DNA from: Euclidia mi
Taxonomy: Eukaryota; Arthropoda; Insecta; Lepidoptera; Erebidae
Assembly: GCA_944739405.2 (NCBI GenBank)
Contig: OX123197.2
Coordinates: 54,288,047 to 54,352,046 of the forward strand
Direction of reading: 5' to 3'
Length of the DNA stretch: 64,000 nucleotides
This document shows, piece by piece, positions 32,645-43,449 of the stretch (positions are counted from its first letter, which is position 1; each line of letters starts with the position of its first letter). The notes beneath the pieces were generated by a model that was not told the origin of the DNA, did no database searches, and saw nothing but the letters and a program-made list of their open reading frames with translations. Made by a program: the position numbers and the translations under genes.

Positions 32645-32841
32645 TACCTAAAAGGGCGGAAAAAACTGTACTCAACAGTGAAACTCGTGAGTTTGTGATT
32701 CGCTTACGCGTTTATTTTGAGCGTGAGTCACAAAATGGGGGACCATTATTGCCATTGTCTCAAGTGCGGCAACGTGTAGCTGATGCTTTGGGAATTAGAT
32801 TAGCTACAGTGACACGAATCTCTACTCTCCCTCTTAAATAA
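32645..32841 (+). pseudogene. Transposase N-terminal helix-turn-helix fragment
   Basis: TVLNSETREFVIRLRVYFER, ESQNGGPLLPLSQVRQRVAD and ALGIRLATVTRI resemble the DNA-binding N-terminus (RE.V...F..E...GGP) seen in several insect DNA-transposon proteins, possibly Tc1/mariner-related. It ends at a stop right where LINE E begins. No catalytic domain. Confidence 0.45.
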
Positions 32842-32844
32842 CTC

Positions 32845-33502
32845 GCAATACACGGTACACAGTGCCTTATCTAGGAAACGCGCTATTCATGGTGGATCTA
32901 TGATTATTGTTTCAAATGGCTTAACATGTAAAGAACGGAAAGACATAGCAAGTTTGTCTATAGAACGCACCGTGCAGCTGTCATGTGTAGAACTTGAGCA
33001 GCATATTATCATATGTGTATATCGTCCACCGTTAAGTAACTTTAGCTTGTTTGAATCGGTTATCGAAGATGCAATTACTAAAATTAGTAGCATTATGAAA
33101 GTTATTATAGTTTGTGGTGATTCTAATGTAAATATTCTTGATCATTCAGTAATGACTAGTAGATTTTTAAATCTATTTAAATCATTTAATTTAAAAAAAT
33201 TGTTCCTCGAACCAACTAGAATTACAGCAACATCATCCACCTGTCTTGATAATATATGTAACTGTACAGTTTCGAATAAATTAGTTAGTTCTGAATTAAC
33301 TTCGCATCACTGTGGTCAATTAGCAAGCTTTCCATATTATAGTGATAGCATTATACAGAAAGTGTTAGTTAAGCCATTACCTAGGCATAAGGTTAATGAA
33401 TTCTGGAATAAAATTTTGATTGGAATGAATGCTATGAATCCTGATTTAATGGAGATTGATTCGCCAAATGAAAATTTCAATAATTTATTTAAATGTAGTT
33501 AA
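32845..33502 (+). pseudogene. LINE E, endonuclease region
   Basis: AIHGGSMIIVSNGL, CVELEQHIIICVYRPPLSNF, KVIIVCGDSNVNILDHSV (catalytic D and N) and FLEPTRITATSSTCLDNICN: a 5'-truncated AP-type endonuclease of a CR1-like LINE. SELTSHHCGQL replaces the usual SDHxxQ motif, suggesting a damaged active site. Continues into RT at 33520. Confidence 0.75.
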
Positions 33503-35182
33503 CAACGAATTTCAGAATATTTTAGGACTAAAGAGAAAGCAATTAAGGAATCTCGAGCTTTTAATGAGTGGGCTACTGCAGGTATTTACAAAAGCAGAGC
33601 AAAGATGTACGAGTTGTACGGTATGAAGAGACACAATTCTGATTCGAACTTCACAGATTATGTTCGGAATAATTCCAAGATATTTAAAAGAGTGTGCAAT
33701 ACAGCTAAGGCATTATTCGTTAGGAACAAAATTGAACAATCCTCTAATAAAATTAAGGCAACCTGGCGAGGTATTAATGAAGCAACAGGTAAGACAACAC
33801 TAAGAGGTAATAGGTTTAGTTTATTTGATAGTGACAAATTAATTCATAATGACAAAGAAGTCGCACACACATTTAATAAATTATTTGCTAGCATACCGAT
33901 CACTACTACTAGAGAATTAAAATCATCAGCTATAGTCGCAGAAAACCTATTAGAATCTAGTGTAGAAAAATGTGATGTATTATTTAAGTTCGATTGTATT
34001 AATTCTACCGACCTTATAAGTACTTTTCAATCTTTAGAGTCCAAGAATACAGGTGATCTCTGGGGCATTTCTGTTAAGGTTTTGAAAAGTATAATTGATG
34101 TAGTAGCTCCTTATTTAAGCAACTTATTTAATAAGTGTATTGAATCAGGTGTTTTTTCCAATCTTTTGAAACACAGTAGGATAATACCTCTTTTCGAATC
34201 CGGCAGTAAGACTGATCCTAGTAATTATAGGCCAATATCGATACTACCTGCCTTTAGTTAGATTTTTGAAAAGATCATAGTCAAGCAATTACTTAGAAAT
34301 TTTAATCTAAACAGCCTCCTTCATAGTGAGCAATATGGATTTACCAAGGGTCACTCGACAACAGATGCAGGAGTAGCGTTACTTAAACACATATTCAGTG
34401 CATGGGAGAGTTCCCAGAATACTATTGGTGTGTTTTGCGACCATTCGAAAGCATTCGATTGTGTCTGCCATGAAACGCTCTTATGCAAACATAGACATTA
34501 TGGCGTACAAACTAAAGCATTAGAAGTCATTAAGTCATACTTAAGCGACAGAACCCAATGTGTTGAAATAAACAGCTCAAAATCCAGTGGCTTACCTGTT
34601 GATTTAGGAGTGCCGCAAGGCAGCATCCTAGGGCCTTTCCTGTTTCTTGTTAACATTTTTTTTTCCGACGAACAAATTGACTGTATGATGCCTGATATTT
34701 AGCAGTCAGTGAAGTCCCATAGTGATGGCCATCATCCCAGCAGCCAGCATGGCATTATGGCTTGATGGCCCTCACCTCGACGGCCACATTACATAAACGA
34801 TTTACCTTGTTAGTAGAAAAACATTTGTGACGTTGTACTGTTTGCTGACGATACTTCTTTGATGTTCAAAGTAGATAGAAATAAGGAACATTCAAACTTA
34901 ATAAACAGTGCGCTCATTCAAGTAGCTAAATGGTTTAATGTAAACAATCTAGTACTGAACGCCAAAAAAACAAAATGTATGAAGTTTGCTCTGCCTAATG
35001 TCAGAAACCTTCGTCCTAGTTTAGATCTAAATGACGATGTTCTCGAAACATCTGAATTTACATTATTTCTAGGAATAACACTTGATTCGAAATTACAGTG
35101 GGGTGCGCAAGTTACATATCTTTCAGAGAAACTTGGCTCAGCTGCTTATGCCATTAAGAAGTGTAACGTAAGCTCATAGTGA
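33503..35182 (+). pseudogene. LINE E, reverse transcriptase
   Basis: Linker (RVCNTAKALFVRNKIEQSSN, TWRGINEATGK), then RT motifs: SGVFSNLLKHSRIIPLFESG, DPSNYRPISILPAFS, HSEQYGFTKGHSTTDAGVAL, GVFCDHSKAFDCVCHETLLC (D for the usual DLSKAFD) and GVPQGSILGPFLFLVN. A ~135-bp insert (about 34655-34787) precedes INDLPC and FADDTSLMFKVD (catalytic ADD, 34841-34852). It ends FTLFLGITLDSKLQWGAQVT, with the C-terminus missing. Stops at 34261 and near 34810. Confidence 0.8.
34655..34787. mobile_element. Small insert in LINE E RT
   Basis: Begins with (T)9 and ends GACGGCCACATT, splitting LVN from YINDLP. The poly(T) start suggests a minus-strand poly(A) retroposon; family not recognised. Confidence 0.45.
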
Positions 35183-35185
35183 TTG

Positions 35186-35268
35186 TGTAGTGGCGGGTGG
35201 CCAATATGTTTTCTCTAAATAACAGTCAGTCAGTCAGTCGCTGATTCCCGCCTCTTATTGACGTTGCA
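35186..35268 (+). repeat. Gypsy 5' LTR remnant
   Basis: Starts TGTAGTGGCGGG and ends GACGTTGCA immediately before TGGCGACAAGTAAATAA (35270), a plausible primer-binding site. At 83 bp it is too short to be a whole LTR, so its middle is deleted. Contains (CAGT)4. Confidence 0.5.
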
Positions 35269-35332
35269 TTGGCGACAAGTAAATAATTAAATACTTACGC
35301 GTGCACTACGAAACGTTATATGAGTTACAAAT

Positions 35333-35592
35333 ATGCCAATCGGCAAGTTAGAACCGTTCGATATTAGTTCTAAACAGTGGCCAGCTTATGTACGTCGAGT
35401 GAATCAATATATTTTACTTAACGATGTAAAAGATAACCTCAAAGTGCCAATGTTAATAACAATCGTAGGCGAAGCAACGTATTCGTCAATGTGTGACTTG
35501 TGTTCGCCTGACTTTCCGGAGAACAAATCATACGAGGCTTTGGTCAAATTTGTTGGCGATCATTTGGAACCGCAGCGATCCGAGATCGCCAC
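35333..35592 (+). pseudogene. gag: K02A2.6-like gypsy gag, N-terminal part
   Basis: ATG 35333, MPIGKLEPFDISSKQWPAYV then RRVNQYILLNDVKDNLKVP and KSYEALVKFVGDHLEPQRSE: the N-terminal capsid of gypsy elements of the K02A2.6 type. A small frameshift near 35590 separates it from the rest, which continues in another frame at 35593. Confidence 0.75.
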
Positions 35593-36441
35593 GTGTTCCG
35601 GCTGCGGCGACAGCGCGCCGGCGAACCGTTGACGGAGTATTTACAAGCCCTCAAGCATCTGGCGACAACTTGCAATTTTGGCAAGTGTAAGAAGTGTTCT
35701 ACTCTAGAGGAAAATCTCAGTGATCAGTTCGTCTTGGGGCTGTCAGACGACGCAATGCGTTCTAGAATATTCGCCGAAAAGAAAATAGAATACAAAGAGG
35801 CTGTGGAGAAGGCACTGGCCCTGGAGGCTGCGGAGAAGCACGCGGAGGTGAGCGGCAGTACGGTGCCGGCTACGACCTCAGGTGCGGGCGGAGATGCGGG
35901 GGAGGACCTGCACTATACGCGGGGCGGCCGGGCGCGCGCTCGCGGCGGCAGGCGTGGCCTGCCAGGCGCCGGCGTTGACGGGGCCGCAGGATCTAGCGGA
36001 CCGGATGCAGCCGATGCGAAGGGCGCGGCTACGGCGCTGACCGCGCAGACATGCTGGCGCTGCGGTAAAACACATCGCGCAGACAGGTGTCGTTATGTGA
36101 ATTATAATTGTGATGAGTGTCATCAAAGAGGTCATTTGAAAGTGATGTGTAAGTCAGTAAAAAGTTACGGCGAGCGTACAAACAGTCGTCAAAATTATAT
36201 TAGCGGGGAGGACGATTCAGACGATATGTTTAAGTTATTTACTGGAGGTAAGGTTAATAAACCGTATTTTGTAAATGTTTCTATAGATAGCTTTGAAACC
36301 GACTTTGAAATTGATACGGGTAGCCGTATTTCGGCTATTAATGAAGATTTGTATACTCGACTATTTTCTCATAAAGCTATTAAACCCGATAATTTGATGC
36401 TTCGTAGCTATGCCGGTTCACGCATCGAATCCCTAGGTTAA
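35593..36441 (+). CDS. gag: Gypsy gag C-terminus fused to protease start
   Basis: Continues the capsid (RLRRQRAGEPLTEYLQALKH, NLSDQFVLGLSDDAMRSRIF), then a GC-rich Ala/Gly/Arg linker (35840-36040; base composition unlike anything else in the window), then two zinc knuckles, CWRCGKTHRADRC and CDECHQRGHLKVMC, then the start of an aspartic protease with FEIDTGSRISAIN (DTG active site). The stop at 36439 cuts the element before RT. The reported first residue is not a real start; translation would enter from the 35333 frame. Confidence 0.8.
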   Translation: MFRLRRQRAGEPLTEYLQALKHLATTCNFGKCKKCSTLEENLSDQFVLGLSDDAMRSRIFAEKKIEYKEAVEKALALEAAEKHAEVSGSTVPATTSGAGGDAGEDLHYTRGGRARARGGRRGLPGAGVDGAAGSSGPDAADAKGAATALTAQTCWRCGKTHRADRCRYVNYNCDECHQRGHLKVMCKSVKSYGERTNSRQNYISGEDDSDDMFKLFTGGKVNKPYFVNVSIDSFETDFEIDTGSRISAINEDLYTRLFSHKAIKPDNLMLRSYAGSRIESLG

Positions 36442-37137
36442 ATGACATCTTGAAAAATCTAAAAATAATCATAAAATACTATAAACAACTGTAAATTAAA
36501 AAAACAGTCCACACAAAAATGTAACACCAACTACGACGTCGGGTGTGACGTAACCCAAGCCATGTGTATCTACAGTCGCCGCGGGCGCAACACTAAACTC
36601 CATACTGTAAATCGCCTTTCAAACCCTTGCCTCCAGCTACTGAAAAGTCAGGACTCGTAAGACAACAGCAAAATAAATAATCTGCGTTTAAAAACTTCTC
36701 GGGTATGACATACCCGACCTCATTCACGCCGTGTTAAGCGTGCGTGCTTAAAAAGCATTAAAGCATTTAATACCTATAATTTCAATACAAACATAAGACA
36801 CCTTACGACTCCAAACGCAGTCCACCCATTTCTGTATTATTTTGGCTTTTTAAATGTAATTTAACAATTCCATTTGTGCGTGCGTCGCTTGTGTACTAAA
36901 ATCGTCTAAAACTGAGCTTTATTTGCCAGAGGCAAAGGGGAAATGTATTTTATGGAGTGTCAACTGTGGTGTGCGCGGTTGAACGGTGGCGCCGGTGGAA
37001 TGATTGATTTTTCATGGTTTATTGTATCACTAGAGTAACCACTGTAGTTTGATATATAAACTGTGACATTGATTTTTTTCACTGTGAGATGGATTATGCT
37101 ATAATTATATGTAAGGTTGGGTACCGCATCATTTTGC
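36442..37137. other. No gene; possible piggyBac-like fragments
   Basis: GGGTGTGACGTAACCC (36541) and GGGTATGACATACCCG (36702) resemble GGGTATGACATACCC just inside the left end of the TTAA element at 58465. No matching ends found. Confidence 0.3.
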
Positions 37138-37206
37138 TGGCCAACTGCGCGTTGGCAGTCTTCACATGTCTTTCGAGGGAAACTTATACAGAGACTATCA
37201 GACATA
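37138..37206 (-). repeat. SINE body fragment (61736 type)
   Basis: GTTGGCAGTCTTCACATGTC and GACTATCAGACAT match 61826-61880. Confidence 0.6.
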
Positions 37207-37624
37207 GAAGTCTTTTTCCAAATATGAGTCGCTAGCAAAGCGACACTACAATAATGGCAGTAATAGTAGATTTTAAGATTTAGACAATTTAATTGTAGTT
37301 ATTATCTGTCCTTACCCAAAAAACGACAAGATAAAAAATCTTACTTTTTTAAAAGATCAAAGTAATTAAATGGGGTGAGTATTACATCCAGTCAAAGATG
37401 ATAAAGACTGCGTTGCACTCAGCTGTCACAGGCGATAAATAAATCATATCTTCCCAAGTGACGTTATCCCAAAATAAACAAACGAAGGGGACGGGCACAA
37501 TCATGGATAAAGAATTGTTTTGTGCGAGTATTTCCAAGGGATATTAAATGAATGGTTTGGTGCCAGCAAAAAAGGTTTATACTCTTTGTTTTCAACTAAT
37601 TTCCTAAAGGATTTATAATGCGAT
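37207..37624. other. No gene seen
   Basis: Nothing recognised. Confidence 0.45.
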
Positions 37625-38166
37625 TTTTTTTCTTGTTCCAACATGCACTGCAACAGCACTGCAATTGGAAACAGCATATTGATGCGGTTTGTAAAAAGCT
37701 AAAGAAAAATTCAGACACAAACACAGCTCTGACAGCTTATCACGGTCACGTAAACTCTGTATTAAAATACGGTTTACTGTTATGGAGTAACTCAACAGAT
37801 ATCAATAGGGCACTCATTATTCAAAAGAAATGCGTTAGGGCGGTATGTGGCGTGAGATCTTTAGAGCCATGTAGACCTCTATTTAAAAATCTTAATGTGT
37901 TGACTTTAGTGTCTATGTACATATTAGAAATAGGAATATTTGTAAGAACTCAAAAACATTTCTTTAACAATGTCAGTCCCCACAAAGTTTGAGGTGGAGT
38001 CATGTAATAGCACTTTTCACCATAAAAATTGTTTCATAACTTCTATCAAAGTCTATAATCATATTCCACGCCCAATACGAAAACTTCCTCTTACCCAATA
38101 TAAAAGGCGATTGAAGCTTTGGCTCATCGAAAAATGTTTTTACACGTTACAGGAATTTCTAAATTA
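37625..38166 (+). pseudogene. CR1-like LINE, RT C-terminus (LINE E family)
   Basis: CNWKQHIDAVCKKLKKNSDT, GHVNSVLKYGLLLWSNSTD, ALIIQKKCVRAVCGVRSLEP and LFKNLNVLTLVSMYILEIGI; a frameshift near 37985; then ESCNSTFHHKNCFITSIKVY, NHIPRPIRKLPLTQYKRRLK and a stop. It overlaps the last ~20 residues of LINE E at 35179, so it is a separate related copy, not its direct continuation. Confidence 0.75.
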
Positions 38167-38616
38167 ATAAAATAATAATATTGTATTATGTAATATAATG
38201 ATGAGTAAATTGAAAATAATTATATATTATGTAATTCTCTATTTATATATATCTATCTTAATGTTATAATATTATGAATAATACTGTAACGAGCTGGGGT
38301 TCGGTGATAAATTAAATGCACTATGCCACTAAACTGTACTTTATTTCACAATACACTTAATTACACACTAATTAAAACACCAATTAAAACACTAGAAAAT
38401 ACTTCCGACTCACTTGATCTTCGTACTCCTTCGCTGGTTCAGGTTTCGAAATACGTCACCGTTTTTAGTGGCTGTGAGTGATTGGTGGGGGAGGGGGGGA
38501 GGTCTCGAAACCACCCCTCAGCATTTTCACTTGCCGGAAATACTTGGTTTCCTCTGGAAAAAAAAATATCTCCAAACATCGGTGTGTATGGCACGGCCAA
38601 CTTCCACATTCTTCAC
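38167..38616. other. No gene seen
   Basis: Unrecognised; includes a G-run (GGGGGAGGGGGGGAGG near 38487). Confidence 0.4.
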
Positions 38617-38882
38617 ACTAGTTCAATAAATTAAGGTTGACGGAGCCCTGCTTTGCAGGGCTCCTATTTTTGGATTTAGTTACTTATTACAGTCGCACCT
38701 AACCCAAGGTACTCGAAAGCAATGACGCACAAATTTGACATTAGCTGTCAATATAATTCATACAAGATGGCGGTTGCGTTTCGTTTCACGTTTTTCACAT
38801 AAAACCTAAATATCGCTTTTATTGATTCCACTAGTTTAATAAACTGTGGTTTACAGAGCCCTGCTTCGCAGGGCTCCTATTT
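38617..38882 (+). repeat. Two direct-repeat stem-loops after AATAAA
   Basis: (C)ACTAGTT(C/T)AATAAA is followed within ~20 bases by the perfect hairpin GGAGCCCTGC-TTT-GCAGGGCTCC at 38642-38664 and GAGCCCTGC-TTC-GCAGGGCTC at 38856-38876, each followed by CTATTTT. The spacers also share TTTAGTTAC and TTCACATAAAACCTAAA. Confidence 0.75.
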
Positions 38883-38995
38883 TCGGGTTAAAGGCAAAAG
38901 AGAGCCTAACATAACCTATTTAGTTACTTTCACATAAAACCTAAAAGTACGTTCCGTTTTGCATATTTGAATGAAGAATTGTTGGAAATTAGTAT

Positions 38996-39225
38996 CTTCT
39001 TGGGTTTACGCGAATGTTACACATTGAAATTAAACTACAGTTTACGGATTTTATCGCGTTGTATTGGTTTCACTAAGTTATTACATTTGAAACTAAAGAT
39101 CTAGAAACTATATTTTTAATTTATTACTAGCCAACGTTTCGAATTCTTTACAGAATTCATGTTCACGGCAGACTGAGGTGATATTTGTCTTTTTCTTGAA
39201 TGTATAAGTTATCTCAAAGTACCCG
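38996..39225 (-). repeat. Penelope-like element 3' UTR/terminal repeat, copy 2
   Basis: Starts CTTGGGTTTACGCGAATGTT; contains AAACTACAGTTTACGG, GTATTGGTTTCACTAAGTTA, CCAACGTTTCGAATTC and CATGTTCACGGCAGACTGAG. It directly follows, on the minus strand, a GIY-YIG-like coding relic, which gives the family identity. Confidence 0.55.
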
Positions 39226-39508
39226 AACATTTTTCAACTACTGGTGTTACTATTTACGCAGAATGAGCTCACAGTGTCCTTAGGTCTTGTGACTTTGTCC
39301 TTCTTGGGTTTCATTAGCCTTATGACAGGGTCCCAAGCTGGAGGAACATTTCAACCATCTTCCCTATTGAAATTAGGGTGTTTTTTAATTTCAATAGCCT
39401 CTCGTATCATCCTTGGAAGAAAACGATGTTCTTTTGCGAGTATCTGTGGTTCATCAAATCGCAGGTAGTGGTTGGGTCCTTGTTCAGTAGTTGAAAAATG
39501 TTTTAATT
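39226..39508 (-). pseudogene. Penelope-like element GIY-YIG endonuclease C-terminus
   Basis: The minus strand encodes FDEPQILAKEHRFLPRMIRE, AIEIKKHPNFNREDGWNVPP and AWDPVIR. This EA(I/L)EI.KHPN.FNR(D/E)DG block is characteristic of the C-terminal GIY-YIG endonuclease of Penelope-like retroelements. The segment is bounded by a 17-bp inverted repeat, ACATTTTTCAACTACTG (39228-39244; partner at about 39486-39502). The upstream RT is absent. Confidence 0.65.
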
Positions 39509-41300
39509 CTCTTATTGACTCACATTGTTACTGTGACTCAAATAAGGGGCGGCCTATGTCTAGCGGTGGATTGCACAAGGCTGTACTCACGTTTGACACT
39601 CATATCTAAATTGTCACGTAAGATTATAGCCTTACTATTAAATGCTCGTCTATTTTCAGACACCAAAGTAAATTAGTGGGAAATATCAAATTATATTTAA
39701 ATATCCGTCAGTTGTAACAGTAAATACAAAACAAATCTCATGATAAATGAATGTGGCCTTAAGCCATGTATAAAATATTAATATTACAAACACTAATTAC
39801 GCCAACCATGTCGAAACACATATAAACTATTTTCATCAAAGTCCAATTTCAATTGCTAATACATTTAGCATTTGTAATATGAAACGACTCGGTCGGTCGA
39901 TACATTATTGATACAAACCACATTTAGCACAATAATTGTAGCAGTTTTAATAAACTATTTAGTTTTGCTAATGATATGTACTTATCTTTGAAAGAGAATT
40001 ATCTTATTCTAGCAAAAATAAAAAAAAAACGTCATCATCATAATAAATTAAAAAAAACACTTTGTCAGTGGAAGGTATTTTAAACTAGACTTCAAAGGGT
40101 GAAAATACGGTATGAAGAGTTGTATGAATAACCAATAATTTCATATCAAACTTATTTAGGTATACTTGAAATGGTTTTTGAAAAATACCCCTGGGTGCCT
40201 ATGTCATAGAAGGCACCTGCTGCCAAAATATTACGTTTTTCTAGGCTCCGCGATGGTAAAAAGGTTGTGAGGCATGATTTGAAGTTACTCATATTATGTT
40301 GATATTACAATGAAGAGACGATGATATTGTAAATGGCTTTATTGCCAAGTGATATATATCATTAATATTTTAATATAAATTTATACCATAAATAACATGA
40401 GTATACCACTTATCGCAGTTTAGAGGTTTCGATATTTCAGCACTGTTGCAAGCACCATAGTCACGGACGTGCACCTTAGCACCATAGTAACGGACGTACT
40501 GATAACTATTTAAAGTGTTTAACATTTCAATTAAATACCACCAATAAATAATTATAATTATTGTTTATGTATTATATTGTTATTCTTGTAGTCTTTAAGA
40601 CTAGTTTCAAATTATCTTTTGGAGTTTATACTATACCATTCTCTTTCGATGATGATTTGCAAAATTGCCGAATTTACGGATTCTTGTAACATAGTTATAA
40701 AAATCACGAAAGACAATTAAAATCTAAATCATTATGTTGTTCATAGTTAGTCCAATCAAAATAAATATTTGACTTAGCCATGAAAATTGACAGAGACGTT
40801 CAATATATCATTAGAAATGAAATGTAAAAAGTCCCGTTCGAAACTACTTCTGCAATTTTTCTATCCAAGGTCAAGCCTACAAAATTTAGGATTTTTCCAT
40901 TTATCTTGAAAATTGTAAACTTCATCGTAAAATAGGCAAATAGACAAAGATGTAGATCATACAATTTTCTACAAAAATGGTCCTGACACTTTTTCTCGTA
41001 CGTCTCAACATTCGTGAGATATTGCGGTTATAACAATTACAAAATTCATATTTTACATAGAATGCACACATTTCCGCTATTAATTGAAAGAATGATAATA
41101 TTGCTAATGACCAATGTGGAATAGGTTGTTTTCTTTTATATGTTATTATAATAGATAATTGTCTAATTCTACTTTAACAATTATTTCTTTATTTTCATGT
41201 TCTTCTGCTTGCAGATTTTTTGTTCTCTGTTTTAAGAAAACGGATACATTAATTATTGTTTCTTCATTAACATCATTAATATATTCATATTTTGTACTTG
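39509..41300. other. No gene; minor repeats
   Basis: RTE-tail-like GGCGGCCTATGTCTAGCGGT at about 39547. Direct repeat GCACCATAGT(C/A)ACGGACGT at 40452-40470 and 40479-40497. Otherwise AT-rich. Confidence 0.45.
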
Positions 41301-41352
41301 ATTCAATATTGAAGCAAGTCTGACTAGGGTCAGACTTGCTCCAATATTGAAT
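41301..41352. repeat. Fold-back 8 (24-bp arms, 23 matches)
   Basis: Arms 41301-41324 and 41329-41352, spacer TAGG. It abuts the LINE F tail. Confidence 0.9.
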
Positions 41353-41500
41353 TGTCTGGACGATTGGCGAGCATGTATGAAGAGAGTAATGAATGTAGAG
41401 GAAGCGCGTAAGTTTTGTAAGGATAGATGCAAGTGGCGTTCCGTTGTCTCTGCCTACCCCGACGGGAAAAGAGCGTGAGTATATGTATGTATGATGTATT
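41353..41500 (+). pseudogene. LINE F tail, second copy
   Basis: WRACMKRVMNVEEARKFCKD then RCKWRSVVSAYPDGKRA and stop, followed by TATATGTATGTATG. Less decayed than the copy at 196-425. Confidence 0.7.
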
Positions 41501-43449
41501 TAACGACTCTGCCAATTTTCAGCTCTATGCGAATTATGGCTAGGTTATGACTTGTTTCTGTCTATTTTGACTAGACTAAGTATATTTTCCGCAAGAACAT
41601 CAACCAACTTAACGTATAATTTTTACTGGTTTGTAATATTTGTAAGACGCTTATTATGACACAATATACATTAAGTTAGCCTGGCAAGAGAAACAACCAA
41701 CAAACAACTAACAATTAATTTGAAGAACTTTTGTCTTTTCCAACTTTTATAAAAAATAATATACTACGACCGTACCATTATATTCAGGTACCTAAAAATT
41801 CAAGTGGAAAATACCAGAAAGATTAGATATTCTTTTTACTCGTGCAACATCAACTAGCTAATAAAAGTATACAACTCGACAGATCCAATTTCAAGTACCA
41901 GGTCAAAGAATAAATACAAAAATACCCGAAACCTACGCAAACGGATTCCTTCCCATCTAATTTTTTTCTGATAAGTCATAGCACAGAAAAATTCTGTTCT
42001 TATGACGTTAATTCGTCACAAATTTTCTCCGCAGACACACATTACGTAGCAACATTCAATATTTTACGACGAGTCTAGACTAAAGGCAATCTACGCAAGT
42101 AGCTCTGATGGATGACTAGATCGGAACTGATCAAGGCGAATTGTGTGGAGGTAAATCGGTCCATCTCTTGCTAATGTCATTTGTGGTATAGATGTTCATA
42201 CATCTACGCTAAATATTGGGCGGCCTTTGTTTTTGTAATACGTTACTATTTAGACAATATGGTTCTATCAATACTAATGTTATAAAGACAGAAATGGTTG
42301 TATTTTCGTTAAGATTGGACGGCACTAATACAAGGAAATGAATATAATGATGCAGTATCGAGATAGTTTGAACCATAATTATAATATGTTTTATCTTTGT
42401 ACGTGTATTCTGCGGTTGGATTTTCTTGTTTGTTTTGTATTTTTTTTCAATTTATGTTTTTTTCCAATCTTATATCTTCACTAATATCAGCCAGTCTTGT
42501 TCCACTTTTGGTTATTCATAGACCTGTCTTAATTTGCGTTATAATAACATTGTGAATCAACAGGATAATCGACCTACTAAATCAAACAGTCTTTTGCAGT
42601 CCAGTGCTGCATACAGACGTCTCTTAATTTACGTAATAATGACATTGTGATACAAAAAAAGGGTTTGCTCAGTATGCGACGCTGGCCAGACAGGTTGGTA
42701 TAGGATCTGGTGTCGAGATTTCCGTTTCTTCTTAAATATGTATATATTTGCTTCGTGTATTTCCCATAATCGAAATTGTGGCACTGGATATTCTCAATGT
42801 ATCACCTCACGGACAAAACACCATGAGCCAAATAATCCATCCATTGTTAAACGTCGATAAATTAATACCAGTATGACTAGATCATTACCATCTGTAATCT
42901 GGCACATTAGGCTGAGCCGTGGCAGTCGGCCGCACCCTGACTACAGATAATTAATCAATATCTCTCAGCTGATTAATTGGCTGAACCATGAATCGTTTGC
43001 CGCAGGATGCCTCCTGCGGCAAACGATTCATGGTTCAGGCTTTGAAGGACAGGCTTTGATATTTACTTGATTAAAAACCTAGTATATGTAGGAGTATTTG
43101 GAACACAATGACACACTATTTGGATTTTGTTATTTTTTGAAACGACAATGTCCGCTCTACATACGGTAGATACTTGTATCAATGATTATTTAATAAAAAA
43201 AATTAAAAAATAAGTCGGAGTTGATGGGTTACACAAATGTTTGCCTCTTTCATGGTAAGCTTAACGCGATTTAGGAATTTAAACTTTTGTGGTAATTTAT
43301 CCTTATTTTAAATTGTACGTGGTATATATCCCGACAGACAATTTAAAATAAGTTAACGCGATTTAACAGCGAGAAACACTTCAATGACTACGCCATACAA
43401 GTGTGCTCTGTAATGCCAATAAAACCAATCTTACTGTCATTTGTACCTA
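41501..43449. other. No gene; fold-back 9 inside
   Basis: AT-rich; a possible Helitron 5'-type fragment (CTAATGTTATAAAGACAG, about 42278). Confidence 0.4.
42981..43038. repeat. Fold-back 9 (27-bp perfect arms)
   Basis: Arms 42981-43007 and 43012-43038, spacer TGCC, so the centre reads GATGCCTC, the reverse complement of the GAGGCATC centres of fold-backs 1 and 2. Host sequence unrecognised. Confidence 0.95.

Noticed and set aside
32605..33502. A single fused transposase-endonuclease gene
   Set aside because: A stop at 32839 and a change of frame separate the HTH relic from LINE E; adjacent insertions are simpler.
35186..38166. LINE E continuing across the gypsy as one split element
   Set aside because: The piece at 37625 repeats about 20 residues already present before 35179, so it is a second copy.
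39228..39502. 17-bp inverted repeat as TIRs of a DNA transposon
   Set aside because: The enclosed sequence encodes the Penelope-like endonuclease end and no TSD is evident; probably another switch product or chance within the element.
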